From contig JAVEEA010000057.1 of NCBI GenBank assembly GCA_030840675.1, forward strand, positions 1 to 48,587: 48,587 nt of DNA, given 5' to 3'. The stretch is from Pyrinomonadaceae bacterium. GTDB lineage: Bacteria; Acidobacteriota; Blastocatellia; Pyrinomonadales; Pyrinomonadaceae. The notes beneath the pieces were generated by a model that saw only the letters and a list, made by a program, of their open reading frames with translations, was not told the origin of the DNA and did no database searches. The position numbers and the translations under genes are program-made. Below are positions 8,784 to 18,143 of the stretch, one piece after another; position 1 is the first letter of the stretch; each line of letters starts with the position of its first letter.

Positions 8784-9176
8784 ATGACTGATCCTATCGC
8801 CGATATGTTGACGCGAATCCGCAATGCCGTGGCGGCCAAGCACTCGCGCGCTGATATTCCGGCCTCGAAACTGAAGCTTGAGATTGCCCGGATTCTGAAG
8901 GAAGAGGGCTACATCAATAACTTTGTCCTGAAAGGCGAAGGCCTGAAGCGCACGATTCGCATCTTCCTGCGTTACGACGCGCGCGGTGCTTCGTCGATCA
9001 CGCATCTGGAACGCGTGTCGCGCCCGGGTCGCAGGGTTTATGTAGGCTCCGGTGAAATCCCGAAGGTGCTGGGTGGCTATGGCGTAAATATCGTTTCTAC
9101 TTCCCGTGGCTTGATGAGCGGGAAAGCCGCGCGCCGGGAAAATATCGGCGGGGAATTGTTGGCGCAGATTTACTAA
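8784..9176 (+). CDS. rpsH: 30S ribosomal protein S8
   Basis: S8 organises the central domain of 16S rRNA and is the spc-operon autorepressor in Escherichia coli; no equivalent site was identified here. The 130-residue product begins MTDPIADMLTRIRNAVAAKH and ends with VNIVSTSRGLMSGKAARREN, both diagnostic. It is preceded by TCTGGAG. Confidence 0.97.
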   Translation: MTDPIADMLTRIRNAVAAKHSRADIPASKLKLEIARILKEEGYINNFVLKGEGLKRTIRIFLRYDARGASSITHLERVSRPGRRVYVGSGEIPKVLGGYGVNIVSTSRGLMSGKAARRENIGGELLAQIY

Positions 9177-9179
9177 GGG

Positions 9180-9264
9180 AGTGACGAGTGACAGATGAAA
9201 AGTGAAAGTAAGAAAGCGAATCGTTCTCTTTCGGCTGATCACTTTTCTCTAATCACTGTTCACT
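9180..9264 (+). repeat. Spacer hairpin with AGTGA words (rpsH-rplF)
   Basis: The left arm at 9180-9205 repeats AGTGA three times (AGTGACGAGTGAC, then AAAAGTGA). The right arm at 9239-9264 repeats TCACT in the matching register (TCACTTTTCTC, then AATCACTGTTCACT). About 18-20 of 26 positions are complementary. The loop is 33 nt. It ends 12 nt before the rplF ATG. Confidence 0.85.
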
Positions 9265-9276
9265 GAGGTTTCAATT

Positions 9277-9837
9277 ATGTCGCGCATTGGCAAGAAAGTA
9301 ATCACGTTACCCAAAGGCGTTTCGGTAAACATTGGGGCGCAGGAACTCGAAGTGAAAGGGCCGAAGGGCAACCTGAAGACTCCGATTCCCGCGGGCATCA
9401 GTTTCAAACTCGAAGGCGATGAGTTGCGCGCCGAGCGCACCTCGGACGATCTGGCGCCGGTACACGGCTTGGCTCGCGCCCTCGCTAACAATGCCATCGT
9501 CGGCGTCACCGAAGGGTTTACCCGGCAGATGGACGTCGTCGGGGTCGGTTACAAGGCGGACGTGCAGGCGAAGCGCATACTTTTCTCGCTCGGCTATTCA
9601 CATCCGATTGACTTTCCTTTGCCGGAAGGCGTGGAAGCTAAAGCCGAGCGCATGACCACCAAGGGAAGCATTCAGCAGTATCAGACGACCTTGACCTTGA
9701 CGAGCATCGACAAGCAAAAGCTCGGGCAGGTGGCGGCCGAGATGCATAAGTTGCGCAAGCCTGACGCCTACAAAGGGAAGGGCATACGCTACGCTGATGT
9801 GCCCATCAAACTGAAGCCAGGCAAGACAGGTAAGTAG
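9277..9837 (+). CDS. rplF: 50S ribosomal protein L6
   Basis: L6 lies near the factor-binding base of the L7/L12 stalk. The 186-residue product has the duplicated L6 fold: [20 protein letters not shown] at the start, [20 protein letters not shown] in the middle, and [18 protein letters not shown] (about 160-177), the C-terminal signature. Only 15 bp separate it from rplR. Confidence 0.97.
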   Translation: MSRIGKKVITLPKGVSVNIGAQELEVKGPKGNLKTPIPAGISFKLEGDELRAERTSDDLAPVHGLARALANNAIVGVTEGFTRQMDVVGVGYKADVQAKRILFSLGYSHPIDFPLPEGVEAKAERMTTKGSIQQYQTTLTLTSIDKQKLGQVAAEMHKLRKPDAYKGKGIRYADVPIKLKPGKTGK

Positions 9838-9852
9838 AGCGGAAATAGCAAA

Positions 9853-10317
9853 ATGGCAAATACGAGTAGAGCAACAGTTCGCAAGGCGATTCACAATCGC
9901 ATTCGGCGTAAGGTAAAGGGCAGCAGCCAGCGGCCGCGACTCGCGGTTTACCGCAGTCTGAATCACATCTACGCGCAGGTAGTTGACGACGAACTTGGCA
10001 AGACGATCGTCTCGGCGTCGACCACCGAAAAGGATTTGCGCGGCAACACCGGCGGCAATCTCGACGCGGCGCGGCGCATCGGCCAAGCGATTGCCGAGCG
10101 GGCGCTGGAAAAAGGAATCGAGAGCGTGGTCTTTGATCGCGGCGGTTATCTTTACCACGGCCGGATTAAGGCGTTGACTGACGCCGCTCGCGCAGGCGGG
10201 CTCAATAAAAACGAGTTGGCGGCGCGTGAGGCAGAAGCCGCCGCCGCCGCGTCGGAAGAAAATGTGGAAGTTAAGGCGGAAGAAAAGCCGCGCAAGAAAA
10301 CTAAAGAAAAGCAATGA
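9853..10317 (+). CDS. rplR: 50S ribosomal protein L18 with acidic-basic C-terminal tail
   Basis: L18 carries 5S rRNA into the large subunit. The core spans about 120 residues ([40 protein letters not shown]). A tail of about 30 residues rich in Ala, Glu and Lys follows ([15 protein letters not shown]), giving 154 residues. The stop overlaps the rpsE start by ATGA, so the two are translationally coupled. Confidence 0.95.
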   Translation: MANTSRATVRKAIHNRIRRKVKGSSQRPRLAVYRSLNHIYAQVVDDELGKTIVSASTTEKDLRGNTGGNLDAARRIGQAIAERALEKGIESVVFDRGGYLYHGRIKALTDAARAGGLNKNELAAREAEAAAAASEENVEVKAEEKPRKKTKEKQ

Positions 10318-10820
10318 GACAACCTAAGCAGCGCATCTCGTCACAGGGTCTGGACCTGAAGGACCAGGTCATCTCCATTAACCGCGTTACCAAAGTGGTC
10401 AAGGGCGGCAAGAACATGTCCTTTGCCGCGCTCGTGGTCGTCGGCGACGAAAGCGGTCATGTGGGTTTTGGTACCGGCAAAGCGCGCGAAGTGCCGCTGG
10501 CTATCAAGAAGGCCATTGAAGCAGCCAAGAAAAGTTTGATTCGCGTGCCCTTGATTCAAAACACCGTCCCGCACCAGTTGATTGGCAAGTTCGGGGCGGG
10601 CCGGGTGCTGGTTAAGCCGGCCTCGGAAGGCACCGGCGTCATCGCCGGCGGCGCGGTGCGCGCGGTGATGCAGGCGGTGGGCGTGCATGATGTGCGCACG
10701 AAAGTTTTGGGTTCGACTAATCCGCACAACGTAGTGCGCGCAACTTTTGATGCGCTGCTGCGGATGAAGGACCCGCTGGAACTGGCGCGTTTAAGAGGCA
10801 AGCAACTCGAAGATATCTAA
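10314..10820 (+). CDS. rpsE: 30S ribosomal protein S5
   Basis: S5 affects decoding accuracy and mRNA helicase action. The 168-residue product has the double-stranded RNA-binding N-terminal domain with [20 protein letters not shown] (about 24-43) and the C-terminal domain with [20 protein letters not shown]. Its ATG is inside the rplR stop overlap. Confidence 0.97.
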   Translation: MRQPKQRISSQGLDLKDQVISINRVTKVVKGGKNMSFAALVVVGDESGHVGFGTGKAREVPLAIKKAIEAAKKSLIRVPLIQNTVPHQLIGKFGAGRVLVKPASEGTGVIAGGAVRAVMQAVGVHDVRTKVLGSTNPHNVVRATFDALLRMKDPLELARLRGKQLEDI

Positions 10821-10822
10821 GA

Positions 10823-10890
10823 GCGGTGAATGGTGAGAAGTAAATCGTAAGTAGGAAGCGCTTCGTTACTAAGCATTAGCGATTCACGAG
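10823..10890 (+). repeat. Spacer hairpin with GTGAATGGTGAGAAG words (rpsE-rpmD)
   Basis: The left arm (10826-10858) has GTGAATGGTGAGAAGTAAATC. The right arm (10861-10887) has TTACTAAGCATTAGCGATTCAC. They pair imperfectly and are tightest at the tip (GGAAGCG/CGCTTC region). The element ends just before the GAGGTTGAG ribosome binding site of rpmD. Confidence 0.7.
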
Positions 10891-10900
10891 GTTGAGTAAT

Positions 10901-11128
10901 ATGCCGAGCAAAGAGAAGAGCCCAGCTGCCAAGACAAAAGGTCCGGCCGGCGCGGGCAAGATTCGAATTCAATACTACCGAAGTTTTATTGCGACTCCGA
11001 AGACCCACAAGCAGATGGTGCGCAGTTTAGGGTTGACGAAGCTCAACCAGATCGTGGAGCGGCCGGATGACGCTTCCATGCGCGGCGCGGTGGCGAAGAT
11101 TCCGCATCTGTTGCGCATCGTCGAATAA
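10901..11128 (+). CDS. rpmD: 50S ribosomal protein L30
   Basis: L30 is a small 23S-binding protein present in only part of the bacteria. The core [20 protein letters not shown], then [16 protein letters not shown], is diagnostic. About 20 extra residues rich in Lys, Pro and Ala precede it. The ATG at 10901 is preferred over a TTG at 10892. The product is 75 residues. The spacer to rplO holds a loose hairpin with TGCTTTGTGCTT at 11139-11150 and AAGCACAAGCA at 11167-11177. Confidence 0.94.
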   Translation: MPSKEKSPAAKTKGPAGAGKIRIQYYRSFIATPKTHKQMVRSLGLTKLNQIVERPDDASMRGAVAKIPHLLRIVE

Positions 11129-11200
11129 TAAACTTTATGCTTTGTGCTTAAGCAGCTGGAGTAGCAAAGCACAAGCAGCGAAGTGCAGAGTGAAAATATC

Positions 11201-11671
11201 ATGGCATTAAGTCTAAACAATCTCAGACCCACAAAGGGTTCGGTCCACAAAAAGAAACGCATCGGCAGAGGCCCGGGTTCGGGTTTAGGCAAGACGGCCG
11301 GCCGCGGCGAAAAAGGTCAGAAGTCGCGGTCGGGCTACTCCGCCAAAATCGGATTTGAAGGCGGCCAGATGCCTTTGCATCGTCGCCTGCCCAAGCGTGG
11401 CTTCACTAATATCTTCAAAAAACGCTGGCTCGAAGTTAGCCTGGCGGCGCTCGATCGTGCTTTTGAGGCAAACGAAGAAGTGACGCCCGCCTTGTTGCAC
11501 ACGCGTGGCATTATCAAGAAGGCCAAGCACGACGTGGTGGTGTTGGGAAATGGCGAGTTGTCGAAGCCGCTGCGAATTTCCGCACACCGGTTTACGAAAA
11601 GTGCGCGCGAAAAAATTGAGCAGGCGGGCGGCGCGGTAAACGAAATCGGCGCGGAAGCGAAGGTAGCCTGA
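11201..11671 (+). CDS. rplO: 50S ribosomal protein L15
   Basis: L15 is a late-assembly protein reaching deep into 23S rRNA. From the ATG at 11201 ([20 protein letters not shown]) the product is 156 residues, the family norm. The Gly-rich tract [20 protein letters not shown] (about 23-42) and [18 protein letters not shown] are diagnostic. An in-frame upstream GTG at 11183 is not used in this reading. secY starts 22 bp after the stop. Confidence 0.96.
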   Translation: MALSLNNLRPTKGSVHKKKRIGRGPGSGLGKTAGRGEKGQKSRSGYSAKIGFEGGQMPLHRRLPKRGFTNIFKKRWLEVSLAALDRAFEANEEVTPALLHTRGIIKKAKHDVVVLGNGELSKPLRISAHRFTKSAREKIEQAGGAVNEIGAEAKVA

Positions 11672-11693
11672 TCGAAGTTGCGAAAGGACGCTA

Positions 11694-13112
11694 ATGGATA
11701 AGTTTCTCGCGGCTATTCGTAATATGTTCAGTGTGCCGGATCTCCGCCGGCGCATTTTGTTTACGCTTGGCATGCTGGCCGTCTATCGCCTGGGCGCGCA
11801 CATCGGCGCACCTGGAATAAACAAGGACAAGTTGGACCAGGTTTGGAGTACGGTGGCGGGTACGCTGCTGGGTGTACTGGATCTCTTCTCGGGCGGAAAC
11901 TTCCGGACCATTTCGATTTTTGCGCTCGGCGTCACGCCCTACATTACCGCCTCGATCATTCTCCAGTTGATGACGGTCGTTTCGCCGCAGTTGAAGAAAC
12001 TGCAAGAAGAAGGCGAGATGGGCCGGCAGAAGATCAATCAGTGGACGCGTTACCTGACAGTCGGTCTCGCCGGCATTCAAACTTCGTTTGTCGCTCACTG
12101 GCTCCAGGCCAACCAGGTTGGCGCAAACACCTGGGGTTTTCTGTTCACGACTGTGCTCACCTTAACGACGGGTACCATCTTCGTCATGTGGTTGGGTGAA
12201 CAGATCACGGATCGTGGCGTGGGTAATGGAATTTCATTATTAATCTTCGCAGGTATTGTGATTGGGTTGCCGCGCGGCGTGATTCAGGTTTCGGACCGTT
12301 TGCGGAGCGGCGACACGCTCGAGACGCTCGGCGTTTTTGCACTGGTGGCGGCGCTGGTCTTGATCATCGCCTTCATTGTTTTCGTCGAAGCCGCCAGGCG
12401 CAAGGTGCCGGTCAGTTATGCCAAGCGACACGTCGGCAGGCAACTGGTGGGCGGTCAGCAGACAACAATGCCCTTGAAGATCAATATGGGCGGCGTGATT
12501 CCCGTTATTTTTGCCTCTTCAGTTCTGTCGATGCCGCAGAGTTTGTTTGCGGCGTTTCCACCGGACCCCAACCAACTGAATTCAACCTGGGGAAAGATCT
12601 GGACCTTCTTTCAAAATTTTCATGCGAGCGATCCGTATTACGAATTGATCTTTCTCTCGTTGATTGTGTTCTTCACTTTCTTTTACGTCTCGATCGTTTT
12701 CAATGTTGAAGAAGTGGCTGATAATCTCCGCAAGCACGGGGGTTTTATGCCGGGCATTCGTCCCGGACGGGCAACTGCCGAATATTTGAATAGCATCCTG
12801 ACGCGGCTGACCGTGGTGGGCGCCGTCTATTTGGCATTAGTAGCTTTTGGTCCGCAGTTCATGTTGAGCGGCTTCAAGGTTGCGCGTCTGCCGTTGATCG
12901 GAAACTGGCTCGATGCCTTCGTCACCAGCACGCCGGGTCTTACCTGGATCCCCACCGGGATGGGTTACCAGTTTTACTTCGGCGGTACTTCGCTGTTGAT
13001 TTTGGTGGGCGTGGCGATGGACACAGTTGCGCAAATCGAAGCCCAACTGGTGATGAGAAACTACGAAGGATTCCTGGGCGGCGGCGGGCGCCTCCGCGGA
13101 CGAAGAGCGTGA
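11694..13112 (+). CDS. secY: Protein translocase channel subunit SecY
   Basis: SecY forms the plasma-membrane channel through which Sec substrates pass, partnered by SecE and SecG (not in this window). The 472-residue product shows ten hydrophobic segments. It carries the signatures [16 protein letters not shown] (first periplasmic loop), [20 protein letters not shown] and [20 protein letters not shown]. It ends in a Gly/Arg-rich tail. Its place after rplO is canonical. A large AGATG-word hairpin separates it from adk. Confidence 0.97.
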   Translation: MDKFLAAIRNMFSVPDLRRRILFTLGMLAVYRLGAHIGAPGINKDKLDQVWSTVAGTLLGVLDLFSGGNFRTISIFALGVTPYITASIILQLMTVVSPQLKKLQEEGEMGRQKINQWTRYLTVGLAGIQTSFVAHWLQANQVGANTWGFLFTTVLTLTTGTIFVMWLGEQITDRGVGNGISLLIFAGIVIGLPRGVIQVSDRLRSGDTLETLGVFALVAALVLIIAFIVFVEAARRKVPVSYAKRHVGRQLVGGQQTTMPLKINMGGVIPVIFASSVLSMPQSLFAAFPPDPNQLNSTWGKIWTFFQNFHASDPYYELIFLSLIVFFTFFYVSIVFNVEEVADNLRKHGGFMPGIRPGRATAEYLNSILTRLTVVGAVYLALVAFGPQFMLSGFKVARLPLIGNWLDAFVTSTPGLTWIPTGMGYQFYFGGTSLLILVGVAMDTVAQIEAQLVMRNYEGFLGGGGRLRGRRA

Positions 13113-13117
13113 AGGCA

Positions 13118-13185
13118 GATGTTAGATGTCAGATGCTTGATGATAGTCATTTCTTCTGGCATCTAGCATCCAGCATCTGACATCT
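13118..13185 (+). repeat. Spacer hairpin with AGATGTCAGATGCT words (secY-adk)
   Basis: The 23-nt segment at 13124-13146 is the reverse complement of 13163-13185 at 21 of 23 positions, with a 16-nt loop. It is the strongest hairpin of the set. The words are AGATGTC, AGATGCT and GATGATAG. It ends 5 nt before the adk ATG and could mask its ribosome binding region. Confidence 0.9.
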
Positions 13186-13190
13186 TTTGC

Positions 13191-13847
13191 ATGTCGAAAA
13201 TCATAGTCTTGATGGGAGCGCCTGGTGCCGGCAAAGGTACGCAGGCGCGCTTGCTTCAGGAGCGCTTGAATTTGCCGCAGGTTTCTACCGGCGACATGTT
13301 TCGCGCGTTGAAGGAAGCTCACACGCCTTTGGCGGCCGAGGTTCGCGCGCTAATGGCGGCCGGCCAGTTGGTCCCCGACGATGTGACTATTCGCGTGGTG
13401 CGGGAACGTACCGCCCAGCCTGATTGCCGGAACGGTTATATCCTTGATGGTTTTCCGCGCACTCCGGCGCAAGCTGCAATGCTCGAGAAGCTTGCCGCCG
13501 AACAAGGCAAGCAGATTCAGGCGATTGAAATTCAGGTGCCGCTCGAATTGCTCGCCAAGCGGATGGTGGGCCGGCGAAACTGTCCCGTGTGCGGCGAGAT
13601 TTATAATATCTATGGCAAGCCGCCCAGGTTTGATAACGTTTGTGATTTTCATCCCGAGGCCCAATTGCTGCAGCGCGCAGACGACAATGCGAATACGGTG
13701 CAGGCGCGTCTGACCACTTACGAAGAGCAGACCAGACCGCTGCTCGATTACTATAAGGCGGCGGGTTTGTTGCATGTGGTCGATGGTACCGGCGAGTCCG
13801 AGGCAATCTACAACGATATAGTGGCAACCGTGTCGGCCCACGGCTAG
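13191..13847 (+). CDS. adk: Adenylate kinase, zinc-LID form
   Basis: Adenylate kinase interconverts ATP + AMP and 2 ADP. The P-loop GAPGAGKGTQ is at residues 8-17 and the NMP-binding signature NGYILDGFPRTPAQA is near 81-95. The LID carries cysteines in CPVCGEIYN and NVCDFHP, as in zinc-containing long-form enzymes. Length is 218 residues (family 210-220). It sits between secY and map, as in many bacteria. Confidence 0.96.
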   Translation: MSKIIVLMGAPGAGKGTQARLLQERLNLPQVSTGDMFRALKEAHTPLAAEVRALMAAGQLVPDDVTIRVVRERTAQPDCRNGYILDGFPRTPAQAAMLEKLAAEQGKQIQAIEIQVPLELLAKRMVGRRNCPVCGEIYNIYGKPPRFDNVCDFHPEAQLLQRADDNANTVQARLTTYEEQTRPLLDYYKAAGLLHVVDGTGESEAIYNDIVATVSAHG

Positions 13848-13879
13848 CGTCGAGTTGGCACACGTATCTCGCGAGCGCA

Positions 13880-14677
13880 ATGATTATTGGAAAGTCAAAA
13901 AAAGAGATCGACAAGATGAGGACCGCGGGACAGCTCACCGGACTCGTCTTACAGGAACTGAAGGGCCTGGCCCAGCCCGGAGTCACGACGATTGAAATCG
14001 ATCGCGCGGCGGAGAAAATGATTCGCGCTGCCGGGGGGCTGCCGACGTTCAAGGGTTACCACGGTTTTCCCTATTCCATTTGCGCCTCGGTTAATGAACA
14101 AGTGGTTCATGGGTTTCCTTCGGACTATGAACTCAAGGACGGCGACATCTTTTCGATCGATTGTGGCGTCACGCTGGAAGGGTTTGTCGGCGATACGGCA
14201 ACTACCGTTTTGGTCGGGAAGGTTAGTGAGACCTGGCGGGCTCTGGTGCGCGCGACTGAGGAGTGCCTGGATTTAGCGATTGAGCAGTGCCGTCCGGGGA
14301 AGCATCTTGGCGACATTGGCGCGGCGGTGCAGCAACACGCGGAAGCGCACGGATATTCGGTGGTGCGGGAGTATGTCGGTCATGGTATTGGACGCCGCAT
14401 GCATGAAGATCCGCAGATTCCCAATTACGGCAGGCCGGGCCAGGGACCAAAGATCAAGGCCGGCTACGTTTTTGCGGTCGAACCCATGATTAATTTGGGA
14501 ACGCACCACACGAAGGTGCTGGCTGACGGCTGGACGGTTGTCACGTTGGACGGAAAGCCGAGTGCCCATGTCGAACACACCATTGCGATCACCGAAGCGG
14601 GTCCCGAAGTGCTCACGAGGGTTAGCTCAGAACAGGCGCAGATGGTAGCGTCCACGACGCGTCTGGCCCCCAAGTGA
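13880..14677 (+). CDS. map: Methionine aminopeptidase, type I
   Basis: The enzyme removes initiator Met from new proteins in the cytosol. The five metal ligands fit the family: Asp in SIDCGVTLEG, Asp in GDTATTV, His in GHGIGRRMHEDP, Glu in FAVEPMI and Glu in VEHTIAI. The length of 265 residues is normal for a form without an N-terminal extension. The gap after its stop holds a promoter and the broken infA. Confidence 0.96.
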   Translation: MIIGKSKKEIDKMRTAGQLTGLVLQELKGLAQPGVTTIEIDRAAEKMIRAAGGLPTFKGYHGFPYSICASVNEQVVHGFPSDYELKDGDIFSIDCGVTLEGFVGDTATTVLVGKVSETWRALVRATEECLDLAIEQCRPGKHLGDIGAAVQQHAEAHGYSVVREYVGHGIGRRMHEDPQIPNYGRPGQGPKIKAGYVFAVEPMINLGTHHTKVLADGWTVVTLDGKPSAHVEHTIAITEAGPEVLTRVSSEQAQMVASTTRLAPK

Positions 14678-14704
14678 GGCTCTAAACCCAGCTGCCAGCG
14701 CGCC

Positions 14705-14733
14705 TTGGCAAAGCGATCCGAGCGTGTTACTAT
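14705..14733 (+). promoter_or_regulatory. Sigma-70-type promoter upstream of the infA remnant and rpmJ-rplQ
   Basis: TTGGCA (14705-14710) and TACTAT (14728-14733) are separated by 17 bp, a good match to the housekeeping consensus. Transcription would start near 14740, upstream of the infA remnant. It would feed rpmJ, rpsM, rpsK, rpsD, rpoA and rplQ. This is based on sequence only. Confidence 0.6.
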
Positions 14734-14774
14734 TTGCAGTTTGTCGGTACAGTCAAAATTCGTTCTAAACGAAT

Positions 14775-15003
14775 ATGGCGATGGAAGAAGCTATAGAAGT
14801 TATGGCTAAGGTCCTTGAGACTCTGCCTACGCCCTGTTTCGGGATGCGTCGGAAGACACGCGACACCAGTTGCTGGGCGCACGTATCCGGGAATGCGCAA
14901 GCATTTCAATTGGGATTCTCTCGGAGTCCGAGTGTTGGTTGAGTTTCGCCTTACGACTTGAATCGGGGACGATTACTTAAGGGTACTTTATCGGTACAAG
15001 TAG
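14775..15003 (+). pseudogene. infA: Translation initiation factor IF-1, broken by multiple frame changes
   Basis: The expected infA position between map and rpmJ holds a near full-length (229 nt) remnant whose homology jumps between frames. 14775-14840 reads MAMEEAIEVMAKVLETLPTP then CF. 14837-14887, in another frame, reads FRDASEDTRHQLLGARI. 14877-14891, back in the first frame, reads AHVSG. 14893-14946, in the third frame, reads MRKHFNWDSLGVRVLVEF. 14949-14972 reads PYDLNRGR. 14989-15003 ends YRYK and stop. Intact IF-1 has these blocks in one frame of about 72 codons. The first frame stops at 14942. At least five frame changes are needed, and substitutions also occur, so a single sequencing slip cannot explain it. 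Because IF-1 is normally essential, an intact copy elsewhere is expected; a cluster of assembly errors is the alternative. Confidence 0.8.
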
Positions 15004-15043
15004 GCTGCAAGCGCTGAGCAGAAAGATTTGAGGGCAGGTTGAG

Positions 15044-15157
15044 ATGAAAGTTCGGGCTTCGGTAAAGAAAATGTGCGACAAGTGCAAGGTCATCCACCGC
15101 AAGGGAGTGGTGCGCGTGATTTGCGTTAATCCGAAACACAAGCAGCGTCAGGGATAA
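15044..15157 (+). CDS. rpmJ: 50S ribosomal protein L36, zinc-binding type
   Basis: L36 is the smallest large-subunit protein. The 37-residue reading frame begins [20 protein letters not shown]. Zinc ligands Cys11, Cys14, Cys27 and His32 are all present. It lies after the infA remnant and before rpsM, its usual place. A CAGGTTGAG stretch serves as the ribosome binding region. Confidence 0.96.
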   Translation: MKVRASVKKMCDKCKVIHRKGVVRVICVNPKHKQRQG

Positions 15158-15224
15158 TTAGTTTCGCTTTGGATTTCGCAAGGCGAGCTTTAAGCAAAGA
15201 AAAATTGGAGAGTAGTAACTAAAA

Positions 15225-15608
15225 ATGGCACGTGTAGCTGGCGTAGATCTTCCTCCGAATAAACGGGCCGAGGTTGGGCTGACATACATCTACGGTATCG
15301 GTCGATCGCGCGCAAGCTCGATCCTTACTGAGGCCGCTGTTAACCTTGACACCCGCATTCGCGATTTAAACGAAGACGAGTTGAGCCGTATCAGGGCGAT
15401 CCTGGAAGCGCAGGGCGAAATTGAAGGCGACCTCCGCAAGCGCATCCAGATGGACATTAAGCGCTTGATGGACATCGGCTGCTATCGCGGGTTGCGCCAT
15501 CGTCGCGCGCTGCCGGTCCGCGGCCAGCGCACGCATACTAACGCTCGCACTCGCAAAGGTCCGCGTCGCGCTACTATCGCAAAGAAGAAGGCGCCCGGTA
15601 AGAAATAA
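15225..15608 (+). CDS. rpsM: 30S ribosomal protein S13
   Basis: S13 contacts S19 and the P-site tRNA through its basic tail. The 127-residue product has [20 protein letters not shown], the helix-turn region [11 protein letters not shown] and the C-terminal [20 protein letters not shown] followed by a Lys-rich tail, all diagnostic. A GGAGAG ribosome binding site precedes the ATG. Confidence 0.97.
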   Translation: MARVAGVDLPPNKRAEVGLTYIYGIGRSRASSILTEAAVNLDTRIRDLNEDELSRIRAILEAQGEIEGDLRKRIQMDIKRLMDIGCYRGLRHRRALPVRGQRTHTNARTRKGPRRATIAKKKAPGKK

Positions 15609-15667
15609 CTAGTGCTTGAGATTTTGGGTTCGCACCACCCCTCAAAAGCTAAAACTGGAAATCAAAA

Positions 15668-16066
15668 ATGGCAAAAGCTACTGGCAAGAAAAAAGTTTTC
15701 CGTAAGAAAGAGAAGAAGAACGTCCCGGTGGGCATTGCTCATGTGGCCGCCTCTTTCAACAATACCATGATCTCGATTACCGACCTGGAAGGTAATCTGA
15801 TCGCACAGTCGTCCGCGGGCGCGCGTGGTTTCCGTGGTTCGCGCAAGGGTACTCCGTTCGCCGCGCAACAGGCCGCGTATGAAGCCGCGAAAAAAGCGCA
15901 CGAGGCCGGCATGCAGCAATGTGAAGTGCGCGTCAAGGGGCCCGGTGGCGGTCGTGAGTCCGCTATTCGCGCGATTGCGAACGCCGGCATTAGAGTGGTG
16001 ACGATCCGCGATAGCACTCCCATTCCCCACAATGGTTGTCGGCCGCCAAAGCGGCGCAGAGTTTAA
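15668..16066 (+). CDS. rpsK: 30S ribosomal protein S11
   Basis: S11 lines the mRNA exit channel on the platform. The 132-residue product includes [20 protein letters not shown] (about 24-43) and [20 protein letters not shown] (about 108-127), both family signatures, after a Lys-rich N-terminus. The 234-bp gap to rpsD holds a word-repeat hairpin. Confidence 0.97.
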   Translation: MAKATGKKKVFRKKEKKNVPVGIAHVAASFNNTMISITDLEGNLIAQSSAGARGFRGSRKGTPFAAQQAAYEAAKKAHEAGMQQCEVRVKGPGGGRESAIRAIANAGIRVVTIRDSTPIPHNGCRPPKRRRV

Positions 16067-16182
16067 GTCTTTTCAATTGTGTCGATGCATTTGGAAGAAA
16101 ATGACAGACCGATTAGTCGAGGTGCAGTCGACAGTCGGAGTTTGTAAATCGGCAATGTATTAACCTAAAGGATGAAGGGCCA

Positions 16183-16250
16183 TCCGATTGTGGATTGCAG
16201 ATCTCGGATTGCAGATTTAATTCCGCATTCCGAAATTGCAAATCCGAGAT
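16183..16250 (+). repeat. Spacer hairpin with CGGATTGCAGAT words (rpsK-rpsD)
   Basis: The left arm has GGATTGCAGATCTCGGATTG words (16183-16218). The right arm AAATTGCAAATCCGAGAT (16233-16250) is the reverse complement of 16201-16218 apart from one shifted base. The rest of the 16067-16300 gap shows no gene. A GGAGG ribosome binding site (16286-16290) serves rpsD. Confidence 0.8.
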
Positions 16251-16300
16251 CGAAGACCTGTAAACTTTTCCGTCGAATTTAGACTGGAGGCAGAAAACAG

Positions 16301-16939
16301 TTGGCTAGGTATAGAGATGCGGTGTGCCGTTTATGCCGCCGCGAAGGCGCAAAACTTTTTCTTAAGGGTGACAGATGCTACAAGCCCTCTTGTCCGATCG
16401 AAAAGCGCGGTACTCAGCCGCCGGGACAACACGGCAACTCGATGCGTCGCGGTAAGGCGCTGGTCGGTTATGGCCAGCAGTTGCGCGAAAAGCAGAAGGT
16501 CAAGCGTATCTACTTCATTCTTGAAGGACAATTCCGTAACTATTTCGAGCGCGCGGCGCGCATGAAGGGAATCACGGGTGAGAACCTGTTATTTCTCCTC
16601 GAGCGACGCCTGGATAACGCTGTCTACCGCGCCGGCTTTTCTACCTCTCGCCGCCAGGCGCGTCAGTTGGTCAACCACGGCCACGTGCTCGTCAACGGCA
16701 AGAAGGTAGACATCCCGTCGTACCAGGTCCGGGCCGGCGAGGCCATCAGCATCAAGGAAGGCAGCCGCAAGAATCCGCATATCGAGGGCGCTTGGCAAAC
16801 CGCCTCGGGTCGCGGACGACCGGCCTGGATTTCTCAGGACGGCGGCGAGATGTCAGCGCGCATCAGTGGCCTACCTTCGCGTGAAGATATCGACCGCTCG
16901 ATTAACGAGCAGCTCATTGTTGAGCTTTATAGCAAGTAA
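16301..16939 (+). CDS. rpsD: 30S ribosomal protein S4, zinc-binding (C+) form
   Basis: S4 nucleates 30S assembly and in some bacteria represses the alpha operon. The start is TTG at 16301, placed 10 nt after GGAGG and giving the family start [16 protein letters not shown]. Zinc ligands Cys9, Cys12, Cys26 and Cys31 are all present. The S4 RNA-binding domain [20 protein letters not shown] lies near 103-122. Length is 212 residues. Confidence 0.96.
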   Translation: MARYRDAVCRLCRREGAKLFLKGDRCYKPSCPIEKRGTQPPGQHGNSMRRGKALVGYGQQLREKQKVKRIYFILEGQFRNYFERAARMKGITGENLLFLLERRLDNAVYRAGFSTSRRQARQLVNHGHVLVNGKKVDIPSYQVRAGEAISIKEGSRKNPHIEGAWQTASGRGRPAWISQDGGEMSARISGLPSREDIDRSINEQLIVELYSK

Positions 16940-17016
16940 TTGGAGACCCGCTGGCCGCGACCGGTGTCGCGGCTTTGCGGATAACAGCTTTTTTAAAAAT
17001 CGGAACCTATAACGCT

Positions 17017-18075
17017 ATGGCTATGGACCAAAATAATCTCTGGACCGGATTTCAGATGCCTCGCCGGCTGGCCGCGGACGCCGAGACGCTTACTGAACGG
17101 TACGGCCGCTTCTCCGCACAACCTTTTGAGCGGGGCTTCGGCACTACCGTGGGTAATTCGCTGCGACGTGCGTTGCTTTCTTCGATTGAAGGAGCCGCCG
17201 TTACCGCCGTCAAGATTGAAGGAGTGGAGCACGAGTTCTCTTCCATCAAAGGTGTGGTGGAAGATGCGACCGACGTGATCCTGAATCTTAAGCAGGTGCC
17301 GTTCAAGCTGCACGGCAACGAAGCGAAGACCTTGCGTATCGTGAAAGACTCGGCGGGCGAAGTCACAGCCGCCGACATTGAAGCGGATGCCGACGTCGAA
17401 GTCCTTGATCCCTCGGTGCACCTGGCCACTGTCAGTGAGGGCGGCTCGCTGCGCGTCGAGATGCGCTTGAAGCGGGGACGTGGTTATGTTTCCGCTGACC
17501 GAAACTTTGATGAAGATCTTTCGCTTGGTTATATCCCCATTGATTCGGTGCACACGCCAGTCAAGAAGGTGAACTACACGGTCGAAGCTGCTCGCCTGGG
17601 ACAAAACACCGAGTTTGACAAGCTCACCATCGAGGTCTGGACCGACGGTTCCGTTAAGCCGGAAGATTCCATCGGTCTGGCGGCCAAGTTAATCAAGGAC
17701 CATATGTCGATCTTCATTAACTTTGAAGAGGACACTGACGACTTTGCCTACTCGAAGATTGAACGGCCGCCGCTGCCTCGTAACGATCAGCTCGACCGTT
17801 CGGTTGACGAGTTGGAGTTGTCCGTACGTTCGTACAACTGTTTGAAGAATGCCGACATTCGGACGATTCGCGATCTGGTCCAACGCAGCGAACGTGAGAT
17901 GTTGGCGACCAAGAATTTTGGCAAAAAGTCGCTCAACGAAATCAAGGAAATCCTGAACGGGATGGGCCTCGATTTCGGGATGGAGTTTGACGATCAGGGC
18001 AATCCGATTCCCGGGTCCGGCGGCCGCGACGGCGCCGACCTGAGCGACCTTAGCGATTTCCCCGACGAAGATTAG
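17017..18075 (+). CDS. rpoA: DNA-directed RNA polymerase subunit alpha
   Basis: Alpha dimerises to start polymerase assembly and binds UP elements and activators. The N-terminal domain has [20 protein letters not shown] (about 38-57) and KGRGYV-like [12 protein letters not shown]. The C-terminal helix-hairpin-helix domain has [20 protein letters not shown] and [19 protein letters not shown]. An acidic tail follows. The ATG at 17017 (MAMDQNNLW) is preferred over an upstream in-frame ATA/TTG region; an ATG at 17023 is also possible. Length is 352 residues. Confidence 0.96.
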   Translation: MAMDQNNLWTGFQMPRRLAADAETLTERYGRFSAQPFERGFGTTVGNSLRRALLSSIEGAAVTAVKIEGVEHEFSSIKGVVEDATDVILNLKQVPFKLHGNEAKTLRIVKDSAGEVTAADIEADADVEVLDPSVHLATVSEGGSLRVEMRLKRGRGYVSADRNFDEDLSLGYIPIDSVHTPVKKVNYTVEAARLGQNTEFDKLTIEVWTDGSVKPEDSIGLAAKLIKDHMSIFINFEEDTDDFAYSKIERPPLPRNDQLDRSVDELELSVRSYNCLKNADIRTIRDLVQRSEREMLATKNFGKKSLNEIKEILNGMGLDFGMEFDDQGNPIPGSGGRDGADLSDLSDFPDED

Positions 18076-18143
18076 CTGGCGACTTCCGCGGCGCGCGGGC
18101 GCCGCCATCAGGATGAATATCGAGAAGACGGGTTTCTAGAGTC

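Noticed and set aside
14775..14942. A 55-codon ORF in the first infA frame considered as a new small gene
   Set aside because: Its first 22 codons are IF-1 and the rest is out-of-frame infA sequence, so it is a remnant.
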